The translations under genes and the position numbers were made by a program. DNA of 64,000 nt from Rotaria socialis (Eukaryota > Rotifera > Eurotatoria > Philodinida > Philodinidae), in contig CAJNYU010001961.1 in the NCBI GenBank assembly GCA_905331475.1, positions 186,001 to 250,000 of the forward strand. The letters run 5' to 3'. Below, in pieces: positions 1 through 12,474 of this stretch; the stretch's first letter is position 1; every line of letters begins with the position of its first letter. Below the pieces are notes generated by a model. The model worked only from the letters and a program-made list of their open reading frames with translations. It was not told the origin of the DNA and searched no databases.

Positions 1-1056
1 AACTTCAAAATAATTTACTTTTTTCCCCGTCAATACGTCAGGTAAATTCTAAGAAAGTCATCGTCATCTCAAATTCTTTTCAAAAGAGAACATCATATAA
101 TTACTAGCTTAGTAAAAACCATAACTTCTAAGGAAACATACGTAGAAATATCTTCATACTCTGTAACTAGATCACATTTTGTATAGTAAACCATGGAAAT
201 CATTTTACGTTACGATTTCTACTGAATCGAAATATCTCTTATACCTCTCATTATATTGATAAATGAAATATGATGCTTACCAGTCTCATGGAAGAACTTT
301 GTATGTTCTATTCAAGACTATCAAACTGGGTATCAATCTGAATAGAAAAAAATATATTAGTAAGAAATATTATCATTTCAAATAATTATCTAACCACAGA
401 TAAAGCTCATCATCCTGAATCAAGAAATCCAGTAAGCAATAACTTTAATCTTCTTCATGTTCCAATCATGAGCAATTGACTACGCTTTTTCACCATATTT
501 TTCAATGGCTTGTAATTCCCACATAATGTGAAAAACAGACAAATGAACTCCTAAACGTACGATACTAAAACTATTGTTGTCATTAAAACTGAACATGATA
601 CCATTTTTGTCGCTAACATCAACGTATTGCTGAGGCTGCACGTGGCGATATCGATCTTCCTAACAATCCCAACGAACCATTATTTTAATTACTTGTCCTC
701 TTCCATATTTGATCGCGAAAATTTTCCTAAAACAATTGTTTTTAGATTGGAATTTAAAATAAAATCTTTGATTCAAATTCATTTCGAAGTCTAGATGTCA
801 CTGACTATCAACCAACAGATAATAATAAGTGTAATTTCAAAATATTACGATCGAATCGCTTAAAAGTTCGGATTTCTATTGGTTTTATTATCATATCGCA
901 ACTCATGTTTAGACATGCATGATTCAATCATAAATCCATCCAGTCTTGTCAATACAAGAAAAGACAAAGTTTTGTTCCTTTTTATTCTTATTTTCGTTTT
1001 ATTGATATCTATTATTTTCAATATTTGATACATATTCTTTTCGAAATCTTTTTCAG
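1..1056. other. 5' flank of EIF3E with a decayed coding remnant
   Basis: No intact gene is visible. The stretch about 410-720 carries a degraded minus-strand coding segment, described separately. The last 25 bases before the EIF3E start are pyrimidine-rich and end in AG directly against the ATG. Confidence 0.5.
410..731 (-). pseudogene. Decayed coding exon of unknown family
   Basis: Reading the minus strand from about 731 down to 410, one frame gives a coherent hydrophilic protein with a normal amino-acid mix (segments such as YGRGQVIKIMVRWDC, then EDRYRHVQPQQYVDVSDKNG, then LSVFHIMWELQAIEKYGEKA). It is interrupted by in-frame TAG, TAG and TGA codons. A plausible splice acceptor (a pyrimidine run ending in AG) lies just upstream on the minus strand. 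The conserved-looking composition across about 100 codons, broken only by single-base nonsense changes, points to a pseudogene exon. I do not recognise the family. Chance open frame is the alternative. Confidence 0.35.
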
Positions 1057-4000
1057 ATGGCTGAATATGATCTCACTGCAAAATTAGGTCGATATTTCGA
1101 TCGGCACCTTGTGTTTCCCTTATTGGAATTTTTAACTGAACGCAATGTAATAGAAAATTAAACACAGAACAAAAGAAATTCTTTCATTTGAAATAATTTT
1201 TTATTTAGATCTTCGATGAGAAAGAAATTCTTCAAGCTAAATATGATCTTTTACAATTTACAACTATGGTTGATTTTCAACTGGATATTTATAAAAAACT
1301 TCATCCAGATGGACAAGAACCAATGGGTTTCTTTGTTTTTTATTACGAGATAATGTTAAAGTGTTAAAAACTCTATTATTTTAGAATTAATCGAAAAACG
1401 CGAGGGTATTGTAGCTCGTTTTAATGAACTTTCGGAAGCTGTTCAACCATTACTCGATGCTGTTGTAACAGAAGATGCAGCTCGACTTATTGAGCATCAA
1501 CGGTGATTAATATTTCTGATAATATAATTAATGAAGTTTAAATTATTTTATTCTGTTTAGAAATAGTGATTCAATGTTTACATTAGACTACTTAAAAGAA
1601 AAATTTAATGTAAGTTACGTTATATAATTAGCAATGATTTATTTATTTAATTTAAGAAAATTTCGTAAGATAAAATGAAGTTTAGCAAGAATAAAAGAAA
1701 GTTAACTTATTCAACGTTAGTAAACCCGCCCCCCCTTTAATTTATTTATTTTTTGCAAAATACAAACTTTAATTATCGTTTTTCCATCCAAACATGCCTG
1801 ATTCTTAGCATTTTAAACTAGAAATATTAAGAGAATGTGTTCACAATTATAATGACACCCTTAACCCCTGAAAAATCATCTTAGTTTTTTCGAAAACCTT
1901 TTAAATTAAATATTAGNTGAACGGGTTAGTCTTAATTCGTCTCCTTTTTAATTGAATCGAACTGGTCCCCAAAAATTCGATTCCGAATTCGTCTCCATCA
2001 TAGATTTCTTTTTATTTAGGTATTTAAAGATATTATTAGTGAAAGAATATTTTAACTGAACATAGATAACTTGAGTGATTCCCTTACGTTAGTAATTTCG
2101 CAGTATTTGAGTGAAAAAAATAATTTTGAATTCACAATAAATAGTGTCTGACATTCTTTTTCATGGTGTTTTTATTTTACTATACTTTTTTCTTGAATAG
2201 CCCTTGATACTTTGTCTAGTTCAAAACTGCCGTGACTTCAATAGTTAATAGTCATAGCTATGATTAGAAATTTGTTATGTATTGTTATGAACACTACAAT
2301 AACGGTGTATGGTCTGTTCCATTTAACATATATTAGATTTTCTCATAAATTCACGTATATTGTTGTTCAAATTTCTCGAATATTTAATTTTGTCTTTTGA
2401 ATTGAAAATAGCCATGCATGATTATCATTATCTTATTTATTTATCCATTAAAAAAGTATTTTTCACTGTTGACCTTAAGTGACATATTTTGTTATTTATT
2501 ATGAAAAAGAATCTTTTGACAATTTGCATGAGATCTATAGGAGTCACTCATGTCTATCTAGACACACTACGGGCATTGCTTGCGCTCGGGTATTCGATTA
2601 AAGACTTGTCTAAACTTTAACAATCTCTAGAAACTCAAACTTCGTATAAGAATTTTGTGAATTATTTATCTAGACAAATTATTAAAACAACTGATTGTCT
2701 TATTTATACATAAGATAATTTAACTGTTAGATTAAAGTGAAGTGCTCCTATCAATGTATAACGAATAATCCTGTTCGTTTCGTCGGAGTAAAACTGAGCA
2801 TATTTCAATATGTTTACAAATAAAAAATATTGACTAGTCAGCTGTAGACGCTTAGCCATTACATGTATCTTTCTTATAGACAGTCGGATTATACCAAAAA
2901 AAAATGAATCCGGCTGTCATTGCCACTAGCTGTGTATATAGACAGAACGAAGAATGAACATTTCAATGTTAAATAGAGTGGGGATGAATCCGGAGTCAAT
3001 TAAACAAAAGAAATCTATGATGGAGACGAATTCGGAATCGAATTTTTGGGGACCAGTTCGATTCAATTAAAAAGGAGACGAATTAAGACTAACCCGTTCA
3101 TAATCATGATCGATAATCACTGTAATTATGATCAAAAGATAGACCTACCGATATGACTTCGGATCATCCGTACTAATTCAAATGAGAATATTATCTCAAA
3201 GGTTGAAGTTACAAAATATCGGATTTTCTAGTAGAAACAACATAGAAAAAATAGTGCATTCTTCATCATTTTTTCGTAAGAATCCAAAAATTTAGAAAAT
3301 AAAATCTTGTGCAAATTCATATATTTTCAAAAGATTATAACCTGAAACTAACTTTAAAATAATTCATGCCATATTGTAGCTAGTCAATTCTCTGCTGGCA
3401 CTAATTTTGTCTTTGTTCTAGCAATTCATTAGTTATTAAAACATAATCCAAGAATAATCTGTATTTTTCTAAATAGATTGAACGAAGTATGGTCAATGAT
3501 CTTTATGCATTCGCTCGTTATGTTTATGATTGTGGTGATTATTCTCGAGCCGCTACAAATTTAGGTCTCTATCGAGCACTTGTAAGTTTATTCTTAACTA
3601 AAAAATAAAATAATTATTTTTTGCAACAAAAAAAACGAAAATTATAAATTTAGGTTCCAAATAATGATAAAAATATGATGTCATGTTTATGGGGTAAATT
3701 GGCATCTGAAATTCTCATGCAACGTTGGGAAGATGCTTATGATGATTTAAATCGTTTAAAAGATGCCATTGAAACCAGTAATTCTCGCTCATCATTAGAG
3801 TTACTACATCAACGTACATGGTTTATTCATTGGTCATTATTTGTTTATTTTAATCATCCAAAGGGTCGTGATGATCTCGTACAATTGTTTCTTAGCTCAG
3901 CATCATCACCGGCAAATCAAACAAATCTATATTTAAATACTTTACAAACAACAGCACCACATTTATTACGTTATTTAGCTGCAGCTGTTATTATTAATCC

Positions 4001-5208
4001 GCGAAAGAAAAATGAAAGAACACTAAGAGAACTTGTTAAAATTATTCAACAGGTTTGAAGTTTTTCAAATATTATCCAGTTTAACTTATAATATATTGTT
4101 CTCGTTTAAGGAATCATATGCATTTCGTGATCCTATAACAGAATTTCTCGAATGTCTTTATGTTCACTTTGATTTTGATGGTGCACAAAAGAAATTACGT
4201 GACTGTACAGCTGTACTTAATAATGATTTTTTCCTTGTTGGTTGTGCTGAGGAATTTATGGAAAATGCTCGTTTACTAATATTTGAAACATTTTGTCGTA
4301 TTCATCATTGTATTAAAATTGAGTAAGAAAATTTTTCCACTTTAACTTTCTTTTTATTATTTGTCTTATCTCTTTTTCTTTTAGTATGCTTGCAGAAAAA
4401 TTAAACATGAGTCCAGATGAAGCTGAGCGTTGGATTGTGAATTTAATACGTAATGCGAGCTTAGATGCCAAAATTGATTCACAACAAGGAACAGTTGTTA
4501 TGGGCTCACAAGCATTATCACCATATCAAACGATCATTGAGAAAACAAAGAATTTATTTAATAGAACACAAAATTTAGCACAGAACAGCGAACGAAAAAG
4601 AGATACAAATGTATATTTTAGTTTCATTTTTTCTTTTCCTTTGAATCCGATCTAAAAGTAACATTGAGTGAGAACTTGCATTTTCTTCACAGAAGTTAAT
4701 ATAGAAGCGTTTCAAATCGTAATACAAGTCATTGCTATAGGATCAATTACAGCATTTTAATTAGTTTCTTCTTATAGTACTTTCATAATCATAAATTTAA
4801 CGATGATAAGAAAAAGTATTTTCAAACTAGATAAAATAAAATAGTTTCTTGAAATTTTAGTTAAACGTAAAATGTCAAAAAATGAAAATAGTAGAACTTT
4901 TTTAAGTGGATATACCAAAAATGATAGTTGATAACAATAAAAATCTCCTTCGTCCTAATTCTCATGTCTATCTTCGTTTTCTATATAATTACTTTCGATC
5001 AGATGTCAGATAATAGAAAAACAACAACAAACAATACCTCTGTAATTAGTCGCAATAAAATCTACATCGCTTTTCATATTTTAATCATGACGAGATTGCA
5101 CATCAAGGGTTTTTTCCTATAATTTTATTTTATTTCTAGGCAAACTGGGGTAATTATCAGACACAACTATCACAGACAAATAGTGGAATTGTTCCATTTA
5201 TAGAGTGA
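1057..5208 (+). CDS. EIF3E: Eukaryotic translation initiation factor 3 subunit E (eIF3e/INT6)
   Basis: Subunit of the eIF3 complex that recruits the 40S ribosome to mRNA in the cytoplasm. Nine exons join in frame: 1057-1146, 1209-1326, 1385-1502, 1561-1609, 3477-3581, 3654-4052, 4111-4322, 4385-4610 and 5140-5208, giving 461 residues against about 445 in human. The N-terminus starts [20 protein letters not shown], as in animal eIF3e. Exon 6 carries the [12 protein letters not shown] and [14 protein letters not shown] blocks. Exons 7-8 carry [12 protein letters not shown] and the PCI-domain segment [19 protein letters not shown], ending near [11 protein letters not shown]. Most introns are 57-72 nt, but intron 4 (1610-3476) is 1.87 kb because an inverted-repeat element has inserted, and intron 8 is 529 nt. 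The start is fixed by the family N-terminus. The AG directly before the ATG looks like a cis- or trans-splice acceptor. Poly(A)-like AATAAA motifs lie near 5264-5276. Confidence 0.95.
1918..3100. mobile_element. Non-autonomous inverted-repeat DNA element in EIF3E intron 4
   Basis: Bases 1918-2012 and 3006-3100 are reverse complements over about 95 bp with no mismatch that I can see. The outer end reads TGAACGGGTTAGTC. The 1.18-kb element has no sizeable open reading frame, so it would need a transposase in trans. Base 1917, just outside the left terminus, is an N, so the target-site duplication cannot be read with certainty. An internal imperfect inverted pair (around 2881-2920) contains a run of T/A. 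The insertion explains the unusual length of this intron. Confidence 0.88.
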
Positions 5209-7395
5209 TTATTGTTACGATTTTATTGTTATACCTATTGGCTTTTCATTTGTGTAACATCGTTAATAAAGAATAAATATTATACAAGTATGAGAAATTC
5301 TCGTATCTTTTCGAGTCTCGTCAATGTACATAGATCAGTCTTTGAGAATTTTAATCGACTTGAAACATTGGTGAAAAAAATGACCATTTAGTAAGTAGCA
5401 GCTCTTCTATATTACTATATGTTATTAACAAAATGATTTGTGTTTTGAAATATGTTTATCTGTAAAACTATAGAAATAAAAGAAAAAAAGGAATTGTTCA
5501 ATTATATTCATACATTTAAAACGGCGTGAACTCAACAACAAGTCACATTCGAAAAGAAAACTATATAATTTGTAATTCTAATTTTATCGAATCAATTATT
5601 TTTATTTTTATCAAAAAGATGCGTATATTGTATCTGTTGTATTCAAAAGGCAAATATTATAAATGAATACTTTCTTTAGATTTTGATTATTCGTTCTCAG
5701 AAAAAGAGTACGATCGTACTGATATTATGATAGCTACTTTCGATATGTAAAGTTATATAAATATAGAAAAATCTCAATAAGTATACTTGTATTTATCTTG
5801 AATTCAAGAAGAATATGCTTACGCTAATATTTTCAATCAAACAAAACCTATAAAAAAGTCATTGTTCTGATGCATGTAGATAGTTTTTTTCCTTAGTAAT
5901 TTTTGTGTGAAAGCATCTCTTTTCACCATTCTATTACCTTGAAATAGTATTCATAGAGAGTTTTCTTCTTATGAATAAAAACAAAATACTCATTACTCAA
6001 CGGCAAAAAACAATAATTGTTCAGGTAAAAATAGAACAAAAATACTCATACTTATTTTTGATGATCGTCCTACATTGGATGATATTATTGTGAACGAGTC
6101 AATAATATACTCACCAAGATTGTAACACTTTATATTAACTAGTTAGGTTTCGACAGACCTTATTGTTTTCATCAGTCCGAATAGTCGAATCTTTTGTAGG
6201 TTATTCTTCTGTTTATTTTTTCTTCGCATATGCTATGACGTTTGACAAAAATCAAGTACGAATATCAAATATTTAAATTCATTGAAGAAGTGAACTAATT
6301 TTATTTTTTCCCCATCTCATTATAATGTCTTGAATGTAATGAAACATTTCATTGGAAAAGAAAATAAATTTCTTTAGTGTTTATATTTTAGTACTAAATT
6401 CGATGAACATGAATATATTTCAATAGTTTTTTCATCTTTATCACGTTATTTATTTCCTTACCTATTTATCTTTTAGCTTGTTTTATCTATTTGAACCTTT
6501 TTTATGCAAGTTTTTTTCTATCCTAAGGTTGAAATTTTTGGAAACATCACATTGTCGAACTTGTACGGATTGAAATATTTGATTTAGTGTCGAAGCCATC
6601 CTTAATAATTTCCTCAACAAACATGTGTCGTTCAAACAACGCAGTCGTGTTTTGCAGATTGAACTGTAAGTAAAATACATCTTCTTTTCTATTCCACATT
6701 TTTGTGTTCGCAATGTCTAAGTGCAATTTTTTTTGTTCATGATCAGATCAAATCCATTAGAAAACATATCATTACAAATGTTTTATTATCTAAAAAATAG
6801 ATCTCCTGTTGATAGTTGCTAAAGTGATCTTATTTCTTTCATTTTTTGTTTTAATAAAAATTTGTAACAATAAAAGATCAAATTTTCTAATTGAATCTGG
6901 TGCACCAGATTCAATTCGGATTCGGTGCATACTTAGTCCGGGTCTCGATATTCTTGGACCCGATGGACTCTACTGTCAATGCACCTGAGCAGTCTGTACC
7001 AGCCACAGATTCGAAGTTGATCTCGTTACTGACATAATATTTTTTTTATCAACGATGGCATCGCAAAAAATCAAAGTTTTATAATATTTTATGAAGCTGC
7101 GCATTTTTTAATAAGCTGTTATCCTGATTGACAATAAATTAGAATCAGATTTGAAAACATCTCTCTGAGTCTTTTTCAACGAGAACCGGAAGATTCGTAG
7201 GTTACCGAAAATATGTTTCCAGCGTATACCGACGGTACTGAGAAAAATAGGAGACACGGGAAAAAATAAGATTGTTGTACTGAGTGACGTAGAAAGTTCA
7301 GATATTTCTTATTGTACGAAATAAGAATGAATAATGGTTATGAATTAACACTGATTGGTTTTAATTGAAACAGAAGCTTTTCTTATATTAATATC
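5209..7395. other. Intergenic stretch
   Basis: AT-rich sequence holding the EIF3E 3' end. No supportable gene was found. Near 6890-6970 it becomes GC-richer, with a palindromic run around 6893-6914 and GGGTCC/GGACCC-type motifs. These motifs recur in inverted orientation at about 7780-7935, on the other side of the eRF3 fragment. Confidence 0.5.
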
Positions 7396-7569
7396 ATGGT
7401 TCAGATATTACAAGAAAATCAAGTAGTTATAATACGATTCGAAGTATCACAATCTGGGCAAACTATTTGCATAGAAACATTCAAACATTTTCCTGAACTT
7501 GGTCGATTTATATTACGCGATGCAGGTCAAATAGTTGGTGTTGGAAGAGTTGTTGAAGTTATTGAATAA
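7396..7569 (+). pseudogene. Isolated C-terminal piece of eRF3 (GSPT) domain III
   Basis: A 57-codon open frame encodes the last beta-barrel segment of a translational GTPase, with TICIETFKHFPELGRF, then LRDAGQIVGVGRVVEV and a stop. The closest match I can recall is the C-terminus of eRF3/GSPT (consensus TICLETFKDFPQMGRF, then LRDEGKTIAIGKV), rather than eEF1A or HBS1. There is no G domain or domain II upstream: an in-frame TGA lies at 7366-7368. The fragment is either a last exon left from a lost gene (an acceptor-like AG falls at 7401-7404, TTCAG/ATATT) or a captured or retrotransposed piece. Flanking GGGTCC-rich repeats in opposite orientation suggest mobility. Functional status is unlikely. 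Confidence 0.7.
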
Positions 7570-9256
7570 AAAAAGATTTGTTCTTGTAATACTCTATATT
7601 TATCTTTAACAATAGAACACAGAGTTTCGCAAAATAATACTTTCTTTCTTTACTTAATTCATTGAAAAATTAAAATCAATATAAAAGATTATTATTCGCT
7701 TTGCTCTTTCAAATGTTCTTTAAAGTCGCGTCAGTTTTCGCTACAATCAATACAAATCATTTTTGTCCTGACGATAGAACCCATCGGATCCAAGAATTTT
7801 TGGACTCGAACCTGTGCTAGGATCCGAAAGCGGTGGATTAAAATTTTCCTACCCAAAGCAGAACCCGGACCCGGTCGATTAAAATTTTTGGACCCGAACG
7901 TGAACCCGGTACATGAAAAACGTTTGGACCCATACCAACGGTTATGCTAAAACTTTGAAACTACTCTGATAGAATTATTCAAATGGAAGTAAACTCTCTC
8001 CCGTATTAGAAGACTCCCCCCCCCCAACTTGTATCACGAGAACTCTCAAAATTTCTAAAATGGTATTCTTATAGGAAATAGGTTACTGTTTTAGGGGTTC
8101 TTCTATTATTGGATGGGGTTTAGCGTACCTCAACTTCAATCTTTATATTTAAAGCTAACACGAGCATATCTTAAAGTTTAACTTTCTAAAAATTCAAAAT
8201 TTAAAATATATTTTCAGAAAATCTTTCTTTTGTTAAAATTCTTTTTTGATAAAAAAATAATAGTTTTGAACAAAAAATTCCTTTCATAAAAAAATCTATC
8301 TGAACTTTAGATCTTTGGACTGCAAATTTTAATCATTCTTCTTTCAATTTGAAAGTAACGCTAAGCTGGCATTCTTAACAAAAACTTAGTTTATTAGTCA
8401 AGACTGGATCTAGAACGAAACGTACTCTTAAACTTGTAATAAATAGAAAAGAAATAATGCAAGTTCTTCTTTTAAAAGAACTTCAAGTTAAATATTGTGA
8501 AAGAATCTCGGTGCAAAAATGAGAAATAGAAAACATATTGACAATGTAATGAGATATTAATGGATGCTACCGCATTTACTACTCTAATTCAACATATAGT
8601 AAATCGTTCGCAAGAGTCAAGATGAATTGAGTTTTCTGCCTGCTGATCTGTATTTATTATAATCACAAAATATAATGGATTTTAAAAATATTTCGTTAAA
8701 ATGTCACCCATAAAGAACCACTTGAGAAATGAGAAAGCAGAGGCATGTCGAAACTAGTCAAAAGTGCAGAAATTATCAACACATTTCGACAGGTTCCAAA
8801 TACTTACCAGTAATAGGTTTTTTTTCACACAACTCTGAGCTAAATTAATTAATCTATCATCAATATGATGTTGAAATTGAAATCATTGAAAATTATGTTG
8901 ATAGGCAAATAATTATTTTCTATATTAGTACTATGAATATTGTTGCATTTTATTGAACTTGTATTTTTGTTTCCGCTATTTTCTACTCATTTAAATTCAA
9001 TGTATACCAAAAGAAAAATTTTCCAATAGACTATATCATTGTTTTTTATCCATTAAATATTTGTTTGGCCTACTCAATATTCATTTCAATTTCTGATATT
9101 TTCATGTACTAAACTATTGATAAGTAAATATAAAATTCGATGTTTTCTATTATTTAAAACTGAAATTTGTAAGATTTTCCCATATAGTTATATGATAGTT
9201 TATTGTTTATTAATACGTTACTACAAAATGAAATCGTTTTTATATTGCTTTTATTC
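7570..9256. other. Intergenic stretch with degenerate repeat and C tract
   Basis: Bases 7780-7935 hold degenerate GGACCCG/GGGTCC repeats related in inverted orientation to about 6930-6970. A C10 homopolymer lies near 8015-8030. The rest is AT-rich with no gene seen. TTTATT motifs near 9203-9212 could be the minus-strand poly(A) signal of the transporter gene. Confidence 0.45.
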
Positions 9257-10861
9257 TTAAAATTTTTTTGCTAATTCTCTTGATGAATCAATAATACCGG
9301 ATATTGTACACATAAAGCCAAAAATAATAATTGCTAAATTTCCACATATTGTTGTCCATGAAAGCAAATAACCTTTTAGATGTAAATAAAAATAACAGGG
9401 CCATACTAAGGAAAGAAATACTCCAGTAATACTTCCAATAAGACCCATTAATTGAGCAAAATGTGGAATACATAATGCCATAATAAGAGTACTTAAAATA
9501 AGAATAATTCTTGCTAGAATGGTTTTCCATGTTGTCATTTCATTGGAAAGAGAAAACTTTGGTAAAATAAGTTCACATGCAGCAAAATACGGTAATGGAT
9601 ATGATAGAAGTGCTTTTATGGCTAATGTTAAATTAATAACGATCCGTAATTGTTGTGTTGGCAGATTATTTGTAATGACTTCAGATGTTTGTTCTTGCCA
9701 TGTTAAAAAACCAATTAAAGCAAAACCTGTTTTAAATATAGCAGCTATAATATGGGACAATGCAAGCATCGCATTGAATTGATGTGGATAGCGCATATTA
9801 TTTTCTAATGTTGGTAAAAATATTTGAGATGTATAGCTGAATACAATAATACCTAATGAAGTTGGGAATGAAGCTATATTTATACGAAATTGAATTTTAG
9901 ACCAATCCCATTTCCATGCTTGTGTTAGACAATATATTATTATGATCATATTAATTATTAAATGAACAACAGCATTACCAGCACTAAAACGTGATACTAG
10001 ACGAAGACTTCGAATGAATGAATATGGAAGAGTAAATATGCACGATATACATATCCAATATCGAACAGGAATATGAAATTGTGGAAAACTTCCTGCAAGT
10101 AATTCTCCACAAAGAACTAAATAAAGAATACCTAAAAATCAAAAGTTTGTCAGTATTTCTGCTTGATTCTTTTTTTCTTAAATTTCATTGGTACTTACAA
10201 GTCATCAAGAGTTCAATATTCTGTGCAATAAATAATATGGGTGCACCAAAACGTTTTCCCCAAACTTTTTCAGCAATATCAACATAAGAATATCGCACTT
10301 TTGTCAATAATCCTGTTGATGGACTTGGCTCATAAAGACATGAAATAAGTATTTGTCCTGTATAAGTACATATCCAGGCAACACCCATCATAGCCAGTAA
10401 AGACCAATAACCACCATGGTAAACGGAATATGGTAAACTAACCAAAAACATTCCCTGTACATAATTTATTATGTTTAATGAGAATAAAAACAAAACAAAA
10501 AAGACCAAAATAGATACTCAACTTGAATTGCATTAGTAACATTCCAAGCAGCCTCGAGTGCTGTAAGACCACCGGTAGTAGATGTGTGCCCTTCTTTTCC
10601 CTCACAATGTAGAAATAATTGATCTGTTTCATTATTAAATCGTTTGTATGTTGCAAATTGTGTAAAACGTCCCGTAAATTTAGAACGTCCGTTTTTCATT
10701 GTTAGTTCTGTTAAAATGAAATAGAATTGATAGACATAGTGAATGTCGTCTTCAGAAATTGATTCTATTTGCCAAGCTTTTATTCTATACAATATATCAC
10801 TTTCAACAACTTTGTCAATAATATGAATTGCTTTTCCTCTTAATAGTATAGATAATACCAT
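9257..10861 (-). CDS. SLC32A1: Vesicular inhibitory amino acid transporter (VGAT/VIAAT type)
   Basis: Predicted proton-driven loader of GABA/glycine into synaptic vesicles, AAAP superfamily. Three minus-strand exons join in frame: 10861-10523, 10454-10199 and 10131-9257, giving 489 residues against about 525 in human VGAT. The hydrophilic cytosolic N-terminus is about 105 residues. The family hallmark AAWNVTNAIQGMFLVSLPYS crosses the first junction, followed by YTGQILISCLYE, AQNIELLMTCILYLV, FPTSLGIIVFSYTSQIFLPT, NNLPTQQLRIVINL, KALLSYPLPYFAACE and PHFAQLMGLIGSITG. About ten hydrophobic segments are visible. Similarity is strongest in the VGAT-specific blocks, so I prefer SLC32 over SLC36. 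Start choice: first ATG of the open frame, with an N-terminal MxxxLLRxK resembling the family. A further 5' exon cannot be excluded. Confidence 0.9.
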
Positions 10862-10990
10862 TTATATTACACTTATCCATTTCTTTTTATCAAGAATGTC
10901 ATCAAACTTTTTCTTTTCATAGAAAAAACAAAACAAACAAATATTTCTTTATTTACTTTTTAGATGTCAAGTTTTTAATATAATAATATC

Positions 10991-11405
10991 ATGGCAAATG
11001 ATACGATACTTTATCAGGAAATCAAACAAAATTTTAGTATTGATAGTGATACTTCATGAGATGATGATGATGAGAAAGATCATCCAATATCATGAACACC
11101 TATACTATGCTTCACTAATGATCAACCGATGACATCAGTGAATAACATGAAAATATTTGATGATGTAAAACTTAATAAATCATATGATGAATGATTAGAA
11201 TTGAATGTAGAACTACGTAGATTTGAGTCCAAACATAAAGAATGCGTTACAAAATTAGATGAAGTAGAACTATTGAAAATAAAATATAGAATTAAATAAG
11301 ATAAGTACAAGAAAAAAAGTTGACCAACTACAAAATAATGTTACTCAACTACGAAAATAAAATGTGAAAATGGTTAGTAGAAAGAGAAACCGTCTTTTAT
11401 ATTAG
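10991..11405 (+). pseudogene. Decayed coiled-coil protein gene
   Basis: A frame opening at ATG 10991 reads MANDTILYQEIKQNF, then an Asp-rich stretch and a heptad-like region (LELNVELRRFESKHKE, TKLDEVELLKIKY). It is interrupted by TGA at 11057, 11093 and 11192, and by TAA near 11297. A frameshift then continues the coiled coil (VDQLQNNVTQLRK) to about 11360. The composition is clearly protein-like, so this is a pseudogene. The family is unknown. Confidence 0.55.
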
Positions 11406-11984
11406 TGATTTCAGCAAAATTATAGCTTTTATGTATACTTTAACTATTCGACATCGAAGGTAACTTTATTTTGAGTCCGTTCGAAAATAAAATATTTTGA
11501 AAATAGTTTATCTGAATTAATACCAACACAAAAGAAGTTATATTTTCCCAATACATGATATATTTAGAATTGAACCCGTTGATAAATGAGTAAAGAATAG
11601 AAATTTAATCATTTTTTTAGATTTTTCGAAATTTCTGATAAAGTTGAGTTCTAGTACATCCAGATTTATCTCTTTTAGTTTTCTTTTAGATTGTCATAAT
11701 CGTTCATCATATACTGAAAGTAGAATATTGTTCTTCGATTAGAACAAAACTGTTAATGCCATTTTTTCGGAGATTAAATGTCTAGAATAAATACATTTCT
11801 TATCTTGTTGTTTTTGAAAATTATATATATATAGCTGCCGTCGAGTCACCATGAAGTAATTCTCTCGTGTAAAATTTAAGCTTAATTGCTATATGTATAT
11901 ATTGTTACACTTTAAAATGCCTGAAAACAATATCTAAGCTAGGTACCATTTCTCAATTAATGCAACATGACATCGAAACCAGAA

Positions 11985-12453
11985 AGAGAAGAATCAACAG
12001 AGAACTCAATTGAACGTGTTGAAAATGTCAAATATTAAAAATAATGTTACTATTTATTTAGATGGAGAAACCAAGAAAAGTATACTACATTCAAATGTAA
12101 AAATTTTGCCTAAGCTTTAATTCGAAACGAATCTTCCAAGCAATAGAAATGATTTCTTTTCACTAAGCGTATCATTTCATTTATGTGGTTTACAATCTGC
12201 TAATTCATCAACAAGATTAAATGAACTACTTAATACACTACCTTATGGCGAGTGTCTGGATATCATATCTGGTCGATTGAGTGCAAATGCATTTTATCTA
12301 TCCCCGATCTCCGATATATGGCAACAAAAAGATTCATATTTAAAACTAATTGTTGGCAGTGTTAACGCATCCATATTGAGAGTAAAACGGACAAGTGGAC
12401 ATATAAACAAGAATATTAAAGTCTTAAATTTATTATTTCTTGTATTTCATTAG
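11985..12453 (+). pseudogene. Decayed coding segment, family unknown
   Basis: After an acceptor-like TATTTAG, a frame starting near 12060 gives DGETKKSILHSNVKILPKL, a stop, then a mostly open run (LSVSFHLCGLQSANSSTRL, LNTLPYGECLDIISGRLS) to a stop near 12453. A short upstream segment (MTSKPEREESTENSIERVEN) ends in TAA. Codon use looks coding, but at least one in-frame stop is present. It could be the 5' part of the membrane-protein remnant that follows. No family was recognised. Confidence 0.35.
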
Positions 12454-12474
12454 TATCATAATTTGTTATTTGGC

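Noticed and set aside
9519..9782. Plus-strand open frame opposite the transporter
   Set aside because: It is antisense to conserved VGAT coding sequence, so it is a shadow frame.
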